Both the position numbers and the translations under genes were made by a program. The notes under the pieces were generated by a model. It saw only the letters and a program-made list of their open reading frames with translations, had not been told where the DNA came from and made no database searches. Positions 45,432-56,535 of a stretch of 64,000 nt of DNA are shown here, in pieces (within the stretch, counting starts at the first letter, position 1; each line of letters opens with the position of its first letter). Source of the DNA: Acanthamoeba sp. SK_2022b (lineage: Eukaryota > Discosea > Longamoebia > Acanthamoebidae); contig JANDJZ010000209.1 in NCBI GenBank assembly GCA_027943245.1, positions 1-64,000 on the forward strand, given 5' to 3'.

Positions 45432-48400
45432 GTCACTGGTGTGGAACAAGAGCGGTCTCACGGCAAGCTGGCTGGAGGAAGGGGCGGAGGCGCGTACGGC
45501 TACGTTGGAGGTCAGCTCGGTGAGGAAGGTCAACGAGCTGCAGATGACCAGCAGAAGCACGGCCACCGGCAGCGACTCAAGCACCTCAAGTTCCTCACCT
45601 AGATACTCGGACAGTCCCGACGACACGAAGCCCTTGGCCAGCGCGAACCCGCCGCCCATCAGCATCACGATACCCCTGCACTCGTGCACGGACAGCCGAA
45701 GCATGAACGTGCGGAAATGAGTTGTTTTTATTTTATTTATTATTTTTTCAAATAAATTGAATAAATTATTTGCTAAAAATTGAGAGAAGCAATGTTAAGA
45801 AAAAGATGTGTGGCGACGGCAGGGGCGTACCAGGGAAGCGTGGCCGTCGATTCCCAGTCCATGATCTTGTGCCCGGGCTCGGTTCGAGACGGGAGGAGGA
45901 ACAGCACCACTGCGCACATCTGCTCGTACGATCACCCATTCAGTACCGCAAAAAGCCAGCGTCCGGCGTGGTGCGGCCCCGAAGAAGCGTGAGTGTGGTG
46001 TACCATGGCGACAGTGCCATCGCTCACGTATTCGTCGGAGAACAGGAGGTCGGCCCAGCCGGGAATGTGCAGCTCGTGAATGCCCGTACGAGTGAGCCTT
46101 TGTAGCATTTGAACGTTAGTCTGGCTTGCATGGCCATCGATGCCTCTGCGTGCTACGGTCGCGGGGGGGGGGGCTACCACAAGAGCACAAGCACAGCAAA
46201 GTCGATCAACACTACTATTTCGGGCCACGTCATACGGCCCAGCGCTTGGTATCGCTCCCTCACCTTGTCCAGGTTGATGGCTGCAGCGCAAACCCATCGT
46301 GAGTACGGGCGGAGCCCACCTCACGGACGGGCGGTTGGGGGGGGGGGATCAGATCGAGAGGCACGTACTGATGAGCTCGGGATTGGGGCAGTAGAAATAC
46401 GAAAAATAAAACCACAAAATGATCAAGAACACGCAGGCGAGCGGCGTGGCGAAGAGAAACCTTCAAGCGACCACGTTAACAGTGCGCAACACCGCAACGG
46501 GCAGCGACGACGGCGATTGGGACGAACAGAGAGGCGGGCAGTACCACTTGAAGAAGGAGATGGCGGGCGCCAAGGGGAAGATGGCCGCAAACTGGTTGAC
46601 GAGCACCAGGTTCGGTGCCGTTCCGACGAGGGTCGACGTGCCGCCGATCGACGCGGAATAGGCCACCGACAGCAGGATGCCCTTCACGAAGAGGTCCATC
46701 TTTTCCTTCCGCTCCTATGGGGGGGGGAGATGGAGCGAAGCACGTCGTGTGAGGGCATTGCGAGCATTGGGGGGGGGGGCATGCGAGTGAATAAAGCGGC
46801 GGCGCACGTCTGCGGAGAAGGAGTCGGGGACAAAGGGATCGGTGGCGTCGACCACGTCGGGATCAGCATCTTCGAGAGCGACGTTCTCCAGGCTGGAGCT
46901 CTGCGTGGCGTTGCGCAGGGACGGCGCGTCCATGTCCCGGCCGTGTCTCTGGGAGTCGCCCATGCGATCGTCCTCCTCATCGTCTTCGTCGTCGCTCCCC
47001 AGCTTGTCGTTGTCGTGGTGTTTTTGGCTAACCCGAACGCTAGCGATTGCGAGCTCGTCACTCTTAACTTGGCTGCTCCGGTCGACGTCGCCGCCGTCGC
47101 CGTCGCTCCGCTCGGCCACGCCTGCTGATTCGGCGTCGCCAGAATCGTGGAGCGTGTGGTATTTGATGCCTTTGTCGCGCTTCGTTTTCAGCTTCCGCCG
47201 CTCCTCACCAGTGCGATGAGTGTCAGTCTCCCGGGCGCTGCTGTCGCCCTCACTCGTCTACAGTCATGGCGAGGGTGTCAGGAGTCCCGTCAGTGTCCAC
47301 GAGCGTCTTCTTGTAGAATTAGGGAGAGAGAAGGGAGGGGCGCACCGGATCACTGCCGACGCCGCTTCGTTCCACGTCGCTCTCCTCCGTGATTTGTTCG
47401 TTGATCTGCATCAACACTGCGAGAGCGATCGGGGCCTGCAGTTACACCGATCGCTCGATCAGTCGCGGGCGAGTCATAAACAGGAGGAGTGTACACAGGA
47501 GGAGATAGGGACCATCAGCGATGTAGTGGCAGTGTTGTTGATCCACATGGATATGAAGGCGGTGAGGATCATGAATCCAGCCAAGAGGCGTCGCGGGGAG
47601 TGACCCATGAGCAACACCACCTATCATCACCACCGGCACCATGACACACAGAGAGCCAATCAGATCAGCCGTTCAACGCATTGCGCAAAGTACGGGCAAG
47701 AGATGGGACGAGCCACGATGCAGTTGGGGGGGGGAACGGGGAGGCAGGTGCGATACCCGGAGCGCGACGCGGGTGTGGAGACCCCAGCGCTCCATGGCCA
47801 ACGCGACGATGAAGGAGCCGATCAAAATAAATAGGGTGTCGTTGATGTAGGCCTGGATGGATGGATGAATGGATGGTTGGTTGGTGGGATGGGAGAAGAG
47901 ACGGTGAGCAAGAATGGGAGACGTGGGGTGGTAGGGAGCGGGGGTAGGGGGACCAGAGACCTCTGCCACGACTTTGGCCGGCACGATGTTGAGGAGAGGG
48001 AACAGGACCAGCGGGAGGAAGGCTGTCACAGGAATGGGGAGCACTTCCGTGATCCAATAGAAGGCTGCCGCCACCACGCCACCACCCAATCAACCATTAG
48101 CACACGACCGCCAAGCCCGGACGAGCAAGAGATAGGGAGGAGGGAGGCGTGCCCATGACGCCCGCGACCCAGGCAGTTCGCCATTTTCGCTCGTCGCTGT
48201 GGTCTAGCAGAAGCAGGGGGAGGGTGACGAGAGGGAACCACGACAGCTTAAACACCGGGTTGCCGCACACCCTGCGTGCACATGGGTCCGCAGAAGATGA
48301 GGAGGGGAGGCTTGGTGAAAGGGAGGGAGGAGGCAAGGGTAAGGAAGGCAACGAACCGCGAGAGAAGGTTGTAGGTGCGGCTCGACTGCAGGCGTTCACG

Positions 48401-48451
48401 TAGCGCCTCCCATCGGACCGCGCAGCTGTCTCGCGCCTCGGCCACTCCCAT
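44988..48451 (-). CDS. SLC13/DASS-family sodium-coupled anion transporter
   Basis: A multi-span plasma-membrane or endosomal transporter for di/tricarboxylates, sulfate or phosphate. The ATG at 48451 gives MGVAEARDSCAVRWEALRER, a cytosolic N-terminus. Membrane exons follow in family order: KLSWFPLVTLPLLLLDHSDE, FYWITEVLPIPVTAFLPLVL and INDTLFILIGSFIVALAMER. FISMWINNTATTSLMVP is the first SNT-type Na+/substrate motif. A long acidic/Ser cytosolic loop (about 47200-46800) is next, then GGTSTLVGTAPNLVLVNQF, WPEIVVLIDFAVLVLL, GIVMLMGGGFALAKGFVSSG and MLPVATPPNAVIFAYGHFK, the second conserved motif pair. It ends PSWAVKGST. The loop of about 130 residues is larger than in human SLC13 members. Substrate choice cannot be read from the sequence. 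Confidence 0.93.
45391..45432. repeat. (CA)n then (GA)n in an SLC13-gene intron
   Basis: A compound dinucleotide tract in the intron upstream of the ANVVLPILGSIAVAI exon. On the transcribed (minus) strand it reads (UC)n then (UG)n. Confidence 0.93.
47854..47885. repeat. (TGGA)n-like degenerate tetranucleotide repeat
   Basis: Several TGGA/TGAA/TGGT units lie in the SLC13-gene intron following the LLNIVPAKVVAEVSG exon. Confidence 0.85.
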
Positions 48452-48637
48452 GACTGTGCTGGCGAGGTCACCCACAAGTGGCCAAAACCGCTTTATCCTC
48501 AAGAAAGCTCTGCTGCCTCTTGACCAAGTCCAGAAATGCAAAGAAAATACAAGGAAACGTAATGTTTTTTATTCATCGATTATTGATAGGTTTCGATTAA
48601 AAATGGCTTACATTTTCAACTCCGTTGCCCTCCGGAG

Positions 48638-48760
48638 TCAAGGCCGGCACAAAGCGCTGAAGAAGCCGTCGATCTTGGCGCGGTTCGTGCACGCCCACAG
48701 ATGTGGGCGGGGCGTGAACTTGACCGGCCCATCGTGGAGCCACCTTCGACGAACGTTGTT
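48638..48760 (-). CDS. Possible terminal exon of an unidentified small gene
   Basis: The minus strand carries a short frame with strongly G/C-ending codons, reading HDGPVKFTPRPHLWACTN then RAKIDGFFSALCRP and a stop. A second candidate exon upstream (about 49197-49125) reads LFKKRGPVGYKLVCRCGRSC. Neither matches a family I recognise, and no clean splice path or start was found. The codon bias is the only reason to list it. The plus strand here is also open, but with weaker bias. Confidence 0.25.
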   Translation of the reverse strand, partial: NNVRRRWLHDGPVKFTPRPHLWACTNRAKIDGFFSALCRP

Positions 48761-49179
48761 GGTTTGCTTCTTGCCTCCCGCTCCGTCCGCGAGCCAAAAC
48801 CCGGCAATTGCGCAGCAGAGCGGGGGCAAGTTAGCGGCAAGTTCATCATTCGTGTTTCACACGTGCGAATTTGTGTTGCAGCCTTGTCTGGTTGGTTACC
48901 CAGGGTCACCGTTCTTTCGTCCGTCTTCACGTCTGCGTGCGACCAGTGGCGCGGCTCCTAGGTGAGTCCGGTTTCGGTTTGGCGGCCTGTCTCGTGATTG
49001 CCGTCAAGGATGACTACGCGTGGCATAAACTTTTCTACAACTTTACTCAGGGATGACTCAGCACTCGTGCCTGCCCCACAAAGGGCAATGGCGCTGTTTC
49101 GACCATCCTTCCCACTTATCTTGACCTGCACGAGCGGCCGCACCTGCACACCAGTTTGTAGCCAACTGGTCCCCTCTTC

Positions 49180-50095
49180 TTGAAGAGGCCTTCCCCCATT
49201 TCCCCTCGCCAAAGATTGGCAACGTTCCAATACGGCGATGCTTGCATCAACGACGACTTCCACCACGACACCTGCTTCTACGAGTGCCCACAGGACGAGC
49301 GCGAGGCCAGCGCCGATTGCATCGGAGAGCATGGCCTTCCACCTTTTGTGCGACAAGCAGCACATGCGCGCCTGCGTGGAACTCCGCGCGAGCCAGGGCA
49401 TGGAGCTGGTCCGCCGCTGCCGCCAGTCCGAGCTGGCCAAAGAGAACACCACCACCACCACCACCACCACTACAACGACGACCACGACGACCATGACAGC
49501 CACGACCACAACGCTGGCCCGGAGAGAGGAGGACACCCTCTTCGATGGGATGGCCGAGGAGGAGACGCAGTTCAGGGCCGAAGTCGAGGACTTCGTGCTC
49601 GAGCTGGTCGACCTCAGCTGGGAAATGTTGCGGATGGCGAGCCGCGAGCAGCTGCTCGGGACGCATTTCATGCGCCGCCCGGTCAACGAGTACGACTACC
49701 TCGGCGATGAGGGCGACATGGAGGAGGGAGCCGGCAGCGAGGCCTGGCCGTTCGTCAAGATGATCGACCTCGAAGCCTGCGGCGAAGTGATCGACCAGGT
49801 GCTGGGCCAACTCATGGAGTTTCTCAACTCGGCCGAGCGTGAGGAGGAGGAGCGCCGGTACCGACCCGCTCAACCGGAAGATAGCGACAGCGACGAGGAA
49901 GTCGACGATCACGACGAAGAAGAGGACGGCGACACCCAGGATGAAGATGGTCCGATGGTCGGCGAAGAAGAGGAGGAGGCCAAGCGGCGACAGCAGAAGC
50001 TGCTGGTCAGCGCGTTCGAGGAACGCAAGTCTGTCGCCGGCGCCAGGCCGCGGCGGGCCTGGTGCATGAGCTGCCGGGAAGCCTCTCCCCGATGA
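49180..50095 (+). CDS. Unrecognised acidic protein with Cys-rich N-part and poly-Thr tract
   Basis: No family recognised. From about 49200 one frame with strong G/C third positions reads GDACINDDFHHDTCFYECPQ and continues DEREASADCIG. From about 49330 the coding signal moves to another frame: HLLCDKQHMRACVELRASQG, then a run of 15 Thr (49450-49495), then a helical acidic domain (DFVLELVDLSWEMLRMASRE, AWPFVKMIDLEACGEVIDQV). It ends with a Glu/Asp tail (EEVDDHDEEEDGDTQDED) and RRAWCMSCREASPR, stop at 50093-50095. No GT lies between the two frames in time to splice, so a one-base indel near 49325 is likely. If the frame shift is not real, the ORF would start at the ATG at 49238. The 5' end is unresolved. 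Confidence 0.6.
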
Positions 50096-50464
50096 TCCGC
50101 TTAATGATGTAAATAATGCTGTTGTACAACACCATATTGTATAAAATCGCGACAAATTACACACCAACCAGCACATCTAGAACTTCTACGCGGACTTATA
50201 AAAATCACTCCATTTTTCGGCCATTTTATTGTGAGAATGACGGAAATATGTGAAACACGTGAAAGCAATTATTAACGAAACTGAGAACACCAATCCACAA
50301 TCCTCGACCCGCCACCATCCAGACAGCCTCGGTTTGTGTCTGACCTGAATCCTTCGTGCGGGCAACATACGAAGGCAAGTGCAGTTCTATCCTTGGTCCT
50401 TGGGATTAATCTTTTAATTTATTTAACCAACAAAAATCACATTTAAAATTGTGTGTGGCAACAG
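50096..50464. other. AT-rich intergenic region
   Basis: Contains the 3' flank of the acidic-protein gene and the promoter side of the PQ-loop gene. It is AT-rich with no clear exon. A TATA-like TATAAAA occurs on the plus strand near 50137. Confidence 0.45.
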
Positions 50465-52694
50465 ATGGAGGGTTTCGTATGGCACAGCCGTTCGCTGTTG
50501 GGGGCCACAGATTACTGCGACAAGAAGGATCAGGTAACTCCATCAACCTTCTCCCTCTCGCCCTTTTCTCCTCCTCCTCCCACCCGTTGTCCGTGCGTCC
50601 TGTACGACGCGCGTTGGTCTCTACCATGTTCCTTTTCCTCGTTTGCGGGCGTTGAACCAAACTCTATTCGCCCCTTTCCGCGTATGTGCTTGCGTCGTGC
50701 GTGTGGTGGGCCACGATGTAGGACGGGAGGCCCGACTTTGCCGAGAGCTTGGACGAGCTGAACAACTTCTCGATCGCTTTGGGCGTGTTCCTGTGGATCG
50801 CCGGCATGCTGGCCCTCGTCCCACAGGTAATCCTTCACCTCCCGTTGCCATCTTGGAACAACCCTTGAGATGTCACTGCCCACGTTGGATTCTGTGTGTG
50901 CGTGTGCGTGTGCGTGTGCGTGTCTACATGTGCTAATCATGTCGACAATGACCCGCGCGCAGCACATCAAAATGTGGCGAACAAAGAACAGCTCCGGCCT
51001 CAGCTTCTACATGCTTTTCCTCTCCAACATCTGTCAGGTATGTGCAAAGGCCCGTCGTACAACGCGTGCGTGCGCGCAAGATCGGTGCCCACGCCGCCGC
51101 CTGGCCCCAACTCTCCAGTCTCATGAGCAGTTCTCACGATCCTCGCCTCGTTTCTGCAGTTTTCAGCCGTCCTCAACGCCTTCATCTTGAAATTCCCTCA
51201 GTTCCAAGCCTGTTTCGAAACTGTGCCCTCTCCCTCCCTGATGTATCCATGTGTGACGTGGCGCGGCGTGTAGCTAACATTCCGATTCGGCTCGTGAACA
51301 TCCAGGATTTTTTGGAATGCACGCCCAGTCTGCTCACTCTGTATCAGCTGTTGGGGGCATGGGTGGCCACTTTCCCCGTGTATGCTGCCCCCCCCCCCGT
51401 GATATCGCCTTCCGGGCCAAGCTTGACGGGTCGGGCGTGTGCGGGGATGCAGGTTCGTGTGGTTCCTCCTGTTCTTCCACCGCACGCCCGAGTTCAAGAC
51501 CGATCTCAGGCAGAGGGATCGGGACTGGCTCATCGCCAGAGCCCTGTTCATCGGCTTCATCTTTTACGCTCTCGCCATGAGCGGCATCGGGTATGCGTTC
51601 CTCGCTCAGATCGTCCCTGTTTTTTGTTTTGTTTTTATATATATATATATATATATTATTATTATTATATTTGTTATTTTCATTGGAGGTTCAATCTAGG
51701 GGCACTGACCATCTACACGACGTCACAGTATATTGCTTCTATGGCTCTTTGGCGAATGCGGCTCGCCCACTCTCAACTACGGTTGGGGGGTATGGCTCTC
51801 CTCCCTCTCACTCGCTCCCTCTGGCGCTTGTCCCGCTCCTCGGGCCTACTGCGGCGACTCACCTGTCCATGCTTTGGTGGTGAAAGGTCGGCATTCTGGC
51901 CACCGCTGTGACCTTCATTCAGTGGAGCCCTCAGATCTGGAAAACGTGGAGGCTCAAGGTACGCCTGTTTCCCTCCGATGCCTTAGGGTCGGGGGAGGGG
52001 GGTGCGATGTGCGCTCCCGCTCACCGCCTCGCGCGATCGTCGCTCAGGCCGTGGGCGCCTTTTCCATCTTAACGCTCGCCATCCAAGCCCCCGGCACGAT
52101 GGTAGTGGTCTATTTCCTCCTCTTCGTTGCTAGCGAGGACGTACGGATCCCCCCCCCGAATTTGCTCGCTGCTTGGCCGCCCACAGCATGCCTCCCTCCG
52201 AGCTCAACGACTCTCCCCTTCCTCCAACCCTTCCCGTGTCGCAGGTGTCCACCTGGCTGTCCTACTTCACGGCGGGCGTGCAGCAGCTCGTGTTGCTAGC
52301 TCTCTTGCTCTACTTTGAGTTTTGGTACAGCCGGTACGGTGGAGCATTGCCTCTCCCCTCCCCCATTCCCCGTGCAATGGCTGACGGAGCGAGTTGGTGA
52401 CTTCATGCCCCATTTGCGCCTACACAGGAGGCACGGGAAGAGAGAAGCTGCACTGAACGAGGAAGAGACCACGCCGATCTCTATTCAAACCACCAAGGTG
52501 ATTTCCCCAACGCCTTCTCTCAACGCGACTGGGCCATGTAGTCACTCACTACGGGTGAGCGTTTCTTCTTCCTCGTTGCGTTACGTGTAGGATCTGGAGG
52601 GACGAGGAGCAGACGACGAGACCGCACGAGAGACCGAAACCGAAGACGAGGTGGCCAAAGGGAAGGAGACCAGGCCCGCCCCACCAAGGGGATG
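50465..52694 (+). CDS. PQ-loop repeat transporter
   Basis: A seven-helix membrane protein of the PQ-loop (SWEET/cystinosin/KDEL-receptor) superfamily. Exon 1 from ATG 50465 reads MEGFVWHSRSLLGATDYCDK, a short lumenal segment. Exon 2 carries the first repeat, ALGVFLWIAGMLALVPQ, joined to HIKMWRTKNSSGLSFYMLFL. Further helices are TPSLLTLYQLLGAWVATFPV and ARALFIGFIFYALAMSGIGY. The second repeat is TFIQWSPQIWKTWRLK joined to AVGAFSILTLAIQAPGTMVV. The last membrane exon has TAGVQQLVLLALLLYFEFWY. A hydrophilic acidic tail ends PRG with TGA at 52692-52694. The two Pro-Gln pairs sit at exon ends, so the repeats are split alike. It is likely a lysosomal/vacuolar amino-acid or sugar exporter. The cargo is unknown. 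Confidence 0.88.
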
Positions 52695-53501
52695 ACCGCC
52701 GCACCAACGACGGAGGGTCAGCATCTCGCGGCCACCGGTGCCCAGTACTTTGCCGCGTTATTTATTGTGTGCTTCCCGTCCCGGCCAACGGGCAATTCTC
52801 AAATTTTTGAACTTTCAATTAATTTACGAATTTTTCACCCCAATTCGCTGTGTTGTCGCACCATTCCCGAATAATTCCCACGGCCCCTTGGCCCTCCAAA
52901 AGAGCCAACGCCTTTTTCCAGCATTTTGTGTAGACGCGCCGCCAATCGCTGAACAATAATCTGGCCCCCCAGAAACCAGACACGCAGCGACCAGAAAAGA
53001 GGGAGCCCAGGAAGAAGAACCAACGTGACGCAAGAGGTCGAGAGAGGACGCCACGCTGCGAGTAGTGGCTGGGACTCGAATCGATTAATTGCTTTAGCGT
53101 TTAATTTAGCACTACATAGATTCGCGACTGGCGCCTTGATTCTATTCCTTCTTTCTCCCTCCACCGAACATCGCGAGAAAGCAATAGAAAAGGTACCTCC
53201 ACGCTTTGAATGACCGTCTTCCAACCCCCTCTATTTCTTGGTAATCAATCAATGAGTTTGTGTTTGAAGAGCACTCGTCCTTGGAACGCCTTCGGTTTTT
53301 TAGGGGGAAACACATGATTTGTGGGGGGGGGGCTATACATGCGAAATGGTTTGAAGTTTCCTAAAACCCGGCTTCATTGATACAATAACAATCGTTTAAT
53401 CGAGTGTTGCCCTCAATCTTTCGCGTGATGTGACTGAGTCTCCCTCCAGTGGTAGCGTGGTAATCAATTTTCTAATACCTGGGTGGTGGTGATCAGGCAC
53501 A
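52695..53501. other. Intergenic, 0.8 kb
   Basis: The 3' flank of the PQ-loop gene and the promoter of the CCT-like gene. AT-rich stretches lie near 52740-52870 and 53090-53110, and a nine-base G run near 53325. No exon or RNA gene is supported. Confidence 0.45.
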
Positions 53502-55540
53502 ATGGATCCTTCACACCAACAGGCGTTGGCCTTCGGCCAGAACGCAGACGCTCACAACGCCGCTGCGTGGAATCAGCGACCGGCCCTCGAAATGGTAATC
53601 TTCCGCTCCCCATGTAGCCAGTGACAACAATGTACACCCACTTACGCTACATCCGTACTATGATGTGGGAATTGGGCAGGTGGGATCGGACGAGTTGAAA
53701 AATTTGGAGAGGGTCCTGATGATGAACTGGAGCACCATGCAGCAACCACCAACCCAGCAACCGCAGCCAGCACAGCAGCAGCCTCAGGCTCCTACTTCGC
53801 TAAGCGACAGTCTCCAACTCAACCCCTACCTGCTTCAGATGATGCAAGTACAGGCCGCTCAGCAGCAATCCTCCGTTCAGACCATACCCGTCCAGCAATC
53901 CCCACCTCAGCCTCGCCACGCGGCCCAGCGCAGCTCCACCGGTCGCAACGTCCAGCAGCAGCAGCAGCAACAACAGGCCTTCCAGCCGGTGATCCAGTAT
54001 CCCTTCGTGCCCTTCTGGACCGCCTGTCCGCTGCCCTTCTCGCCGCTGGCCTACCCTCAGATCATCATGCCGCCCTCCGCCATGGCGCCGCAGCAGATCG
54101 GCCCCCAACTTCTGCGCCCCATCAATTGGCAGCAGATGCCCATGCCCAATTTCCAAGCGCCCCCTCAGATGCACCGCAATCAATCTTCGCCCTCGACAGC
54201 GCAGCCGCCTACGCCGCAGTCTACCTCTACCGCCTCCTCGACTCCCATCCACACCCCGCTCCTTCCTCAGTCGACGCCCGGCACGCCGGGCTACCCCATG
54301 ATGGGCGCTGGCGCCGATAAGAAGTCCGAGTACGAAGAGAAGCTCGAGCGCTATCGCGAGAAGCGAATGAAGCGCAAGTGGTCTCGAATGCCCGACCAGA
54401 GGCTCTCCCAGGCTGCGCAGAACCGATCCCGCGACGAGAACGGCAAGTTCACCTGTGACGACAAGGTTGCCGTCATCTCCACCTACGAGGCCTCGCAAAA
54501 GGCCGACTACCTCCAAAAGCAGCTTGATGGTGCGTTCCCTCTTCCTCTTCATCGCCCTCGCAGCTCGCGCTTGTCAACCCCCCCCCCCCGGTGCATCACT
54601 GACCGACTCGCGTGGCCAACTTCAGAGCTGAAAGAGCAACTTAGTCGGAGCCAATTCGAATCGAAGCTTCTGCGAGAAAAGCTGGTCCACACCGAGCGAG
54701 AACTGGGTGTTTTGAGGAGCAACCAACCCACACCCAAGGCCATTCCCGATGATATGTACCAGAGGTAACGTTGTCGTTGGACCCACGGTTACCGCACGAG
54801 CAGCAGCGCTGCGAGTTGGCTCCCGTGCGCTTACTCCCCCCCCTCCCATTTCTACCGTTGCAGGCAAGTGGTAGCGCATGCCCAGATGCCCCAGGCCTGT
54901 CAAGGCGACCTCTTTGCATGTGCGGAAGATGGTATAATTTATTCGCCCTTCAAGTACGTCCCTCTCTGCTCCGCCCTTGCTCACCCCCCCCCGGTTGGTT
55001 TTCGCGGGCCGGGCCCTAACCATGCAACCTCGTCAATCGCTGTCAACCAGGGGTGGTAACGCGATCTTGGCGCCCTTCAAGGAGAAGGTCGACTTCTCGC
55101 AGAAAAAGCAGGACCTAAGGCCAATCAACTCACCCTTCCTTCAAGTCGGTAAGGACACCTTCCTGTCATCTATATTCGATACGTCTCGGATGGAGATGAG
55201 GGGGGATGGTGAGGGAAGCGATGGTGAGCGAGAGTTGGAGGACCAGGAGCGAAGGCTAGGTAACGACACGAGACTCTCCCCTCTTGGTTATCCATGCCCT
55301 ATTTTATCCATTCCCCATATTCAACCCATTTTCGGGAAGCGTGCTCTGGTCAACGGACCCAACTAACCGCCTTACGCTTGCGGGGCTGCTGCTCTTCCTC
55401 TGTTCTCGCGTACAGAACGAGAGTTTGAGCGAGTATCGCAAGAGCAGTGGATCGAGGAGTTCTTGGAACTCGAAACGCCGCAGGATGGCGAGGAGATGAA
55501 CTACAACGACGACGGGTCCTACTTCGGTCACAGTAGTTAG
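53502..55540 (+). CDS. Gln/Pro-rich nuclear regulator with CCT-like motif and coiled coil
   Basis: A probable transcription regulator. Exon 1 (53502-53592) reads MDPSHQQALAFGQNADAHNA. The main exon (53681-54529) is Gln/Pro/Ser-rich, with QPVIQYPFVPFWTACPLPF. Then comes a basic block, EEKLERYREKRMKRKWSRMP followed by DQRLSQAAQNRSRDENGKF. Its spacing of E-x-x-L-x-R-Y-R-E-K-R, two-part basic residues and terminal G-K/R-F match the plant CONSTANS/TOC1 CCT motif. Next is a heptad region (KADYLQKQLDG/ELKEQLSR...KLLREKLVHTERELGV). Final exons are acidic (GDGEGSDGERELEDQERRLG) and end DDGSYFGHSS, TAG 55538-55540. The leucine/lysine heptads after the basic block also allow a bZIP-like reading. Confidence 0.82.
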
Positions 55541-56433
55541 GATCTGGTCCTGCGGCGAGGAGAGGGAGAGGGCGAGAGCGAGACGGAGAGGGATGGAGGA
55601 GTGCGACTGCAGCGGCATTTTGCGGAGTAGGACTACGGGGACGAGGACGACGAGGAAAGGGGCGAGGAGGGCTTCCGGCGACGAGGGCGATCAGCAACGA
55701 GGGCTTGCGGACCGTTCGGCTTTCTTCTTAATCGGCACATCTCTGGGATTCGAGGCCTGGGATCTCTTTCTCCCAGCTCATGGGGCGCGAGACTCTGCTC
55801 CTCGGCGGCTCTGTCGACTACAACCCACGGCGTGCGAGGACGGCGGGAGGGCAAGGCGCGTGCCATCACCATTCCCGGCGCTGCCTTCCTCCCTCCCTCC
55901 CGCCCCTCCCGACCGTTTTCGCACGCTGTCGACAGCAGCCATCGAGGGCGGCCGACGCCCCGCTTGTACATTCGTTTCTTCGCCGACAATCAACCAGAGA
56001 GACCATTCGAGACTGAGAGAGAACGACGACGCGACGACGGCAAACACCGGGACGACGGCTACGCGAAGGCTTGACGACTTATTTATTTGCTCTCTCTTAT
56101 TTATCTCTTCCTTTCCAACGTCACGCCTTCGCCCCCCTGCACCTCACGGCCGCCTTTCTCTGCCGCGCGGTGGAATACACGCGCGCGCACCGATTGCGAC
56201 GAGACCGTGCGCATGTGGACGCCGCCGATCGGCGCTCCCCAGCCCCGGCCCCACCTCTGCCTCGCCAGACCCGCACCTTCGCCCGCGAACAGCCACCGCC
56301 TCCACCACCCCATCTCACCCTCCCCAACAACCACCGCAAACGCCAAGCCGTGCGCACGACTTACGGCCAACCAAAAACACAAAAAACGAAAAACAAACCT
56401 CAAAAGTAACATAACAACCTAATTGTACTTTTC
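55541..56433. other. Long GC-rich 3' flank or unassigned sequence
   Basis: Downstream of the CCT-like gene. Long plus-strand open frames exist but are Arg/Pro-rich low complexity without coding-like codon bias. It is probably a long 3' UTR running to the AATAAA at 56434. Confidence 0.4.
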
Positions 56434-56439
56434 AATAAA
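56434..56439 (+). terminator. Polyadenylation signal AATAAA, plus strand
   Basis: AATAAA about 0.9 kb after the CCT-like gene's stop. It is the first plus-strand signal seen and just precedes the convergent PP2C gene. Confidence 0.4.
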
Positions 56440-56491
56440 GCATAAATTAAAATCAAAAAAGGTATCTGTAAAATTGAAAAGGGATATTATG

Positions 56492-56497
56492 TTTATT
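56492..56497 (-). terminator. Polyadenylation signal AATAAA of the PP2C gene
   Basis: The minus strand reads AATAAA 39 nt after the PP2C stop codon at 56538-56536. Confidence 0.55.
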
Positions 56498-56535
56498 TAT
56501 AAATGGGTAGCCCCAGAAGCAGGTGGTCCTGGTGG

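Noticed and set aside
47854..47885. Short direct repeats considered as a CRISPR or satellite array
   Set aside because: Only a few degenerate tetranucleotide units with no spacers, inside an intron.
48958..49686. Minus-strand frame containing VVILDGNHE, resembling a metallophosphoesterase motif
   Set aside because: Only one motif is present, the rest is Val/Ser/Ala runs antisense to the poly-Thr coding region, and no other phosphoesterase block is nearby. Treated as chance.
55593..56414. Long plus-strand open frames downstream of the CCT-like gene
   Set aside because: Arg/Pro/Thr-rich low complexity with no domain, no G/C third-position bias and several equally long overlapping frames. More likely a long 3' UTR.
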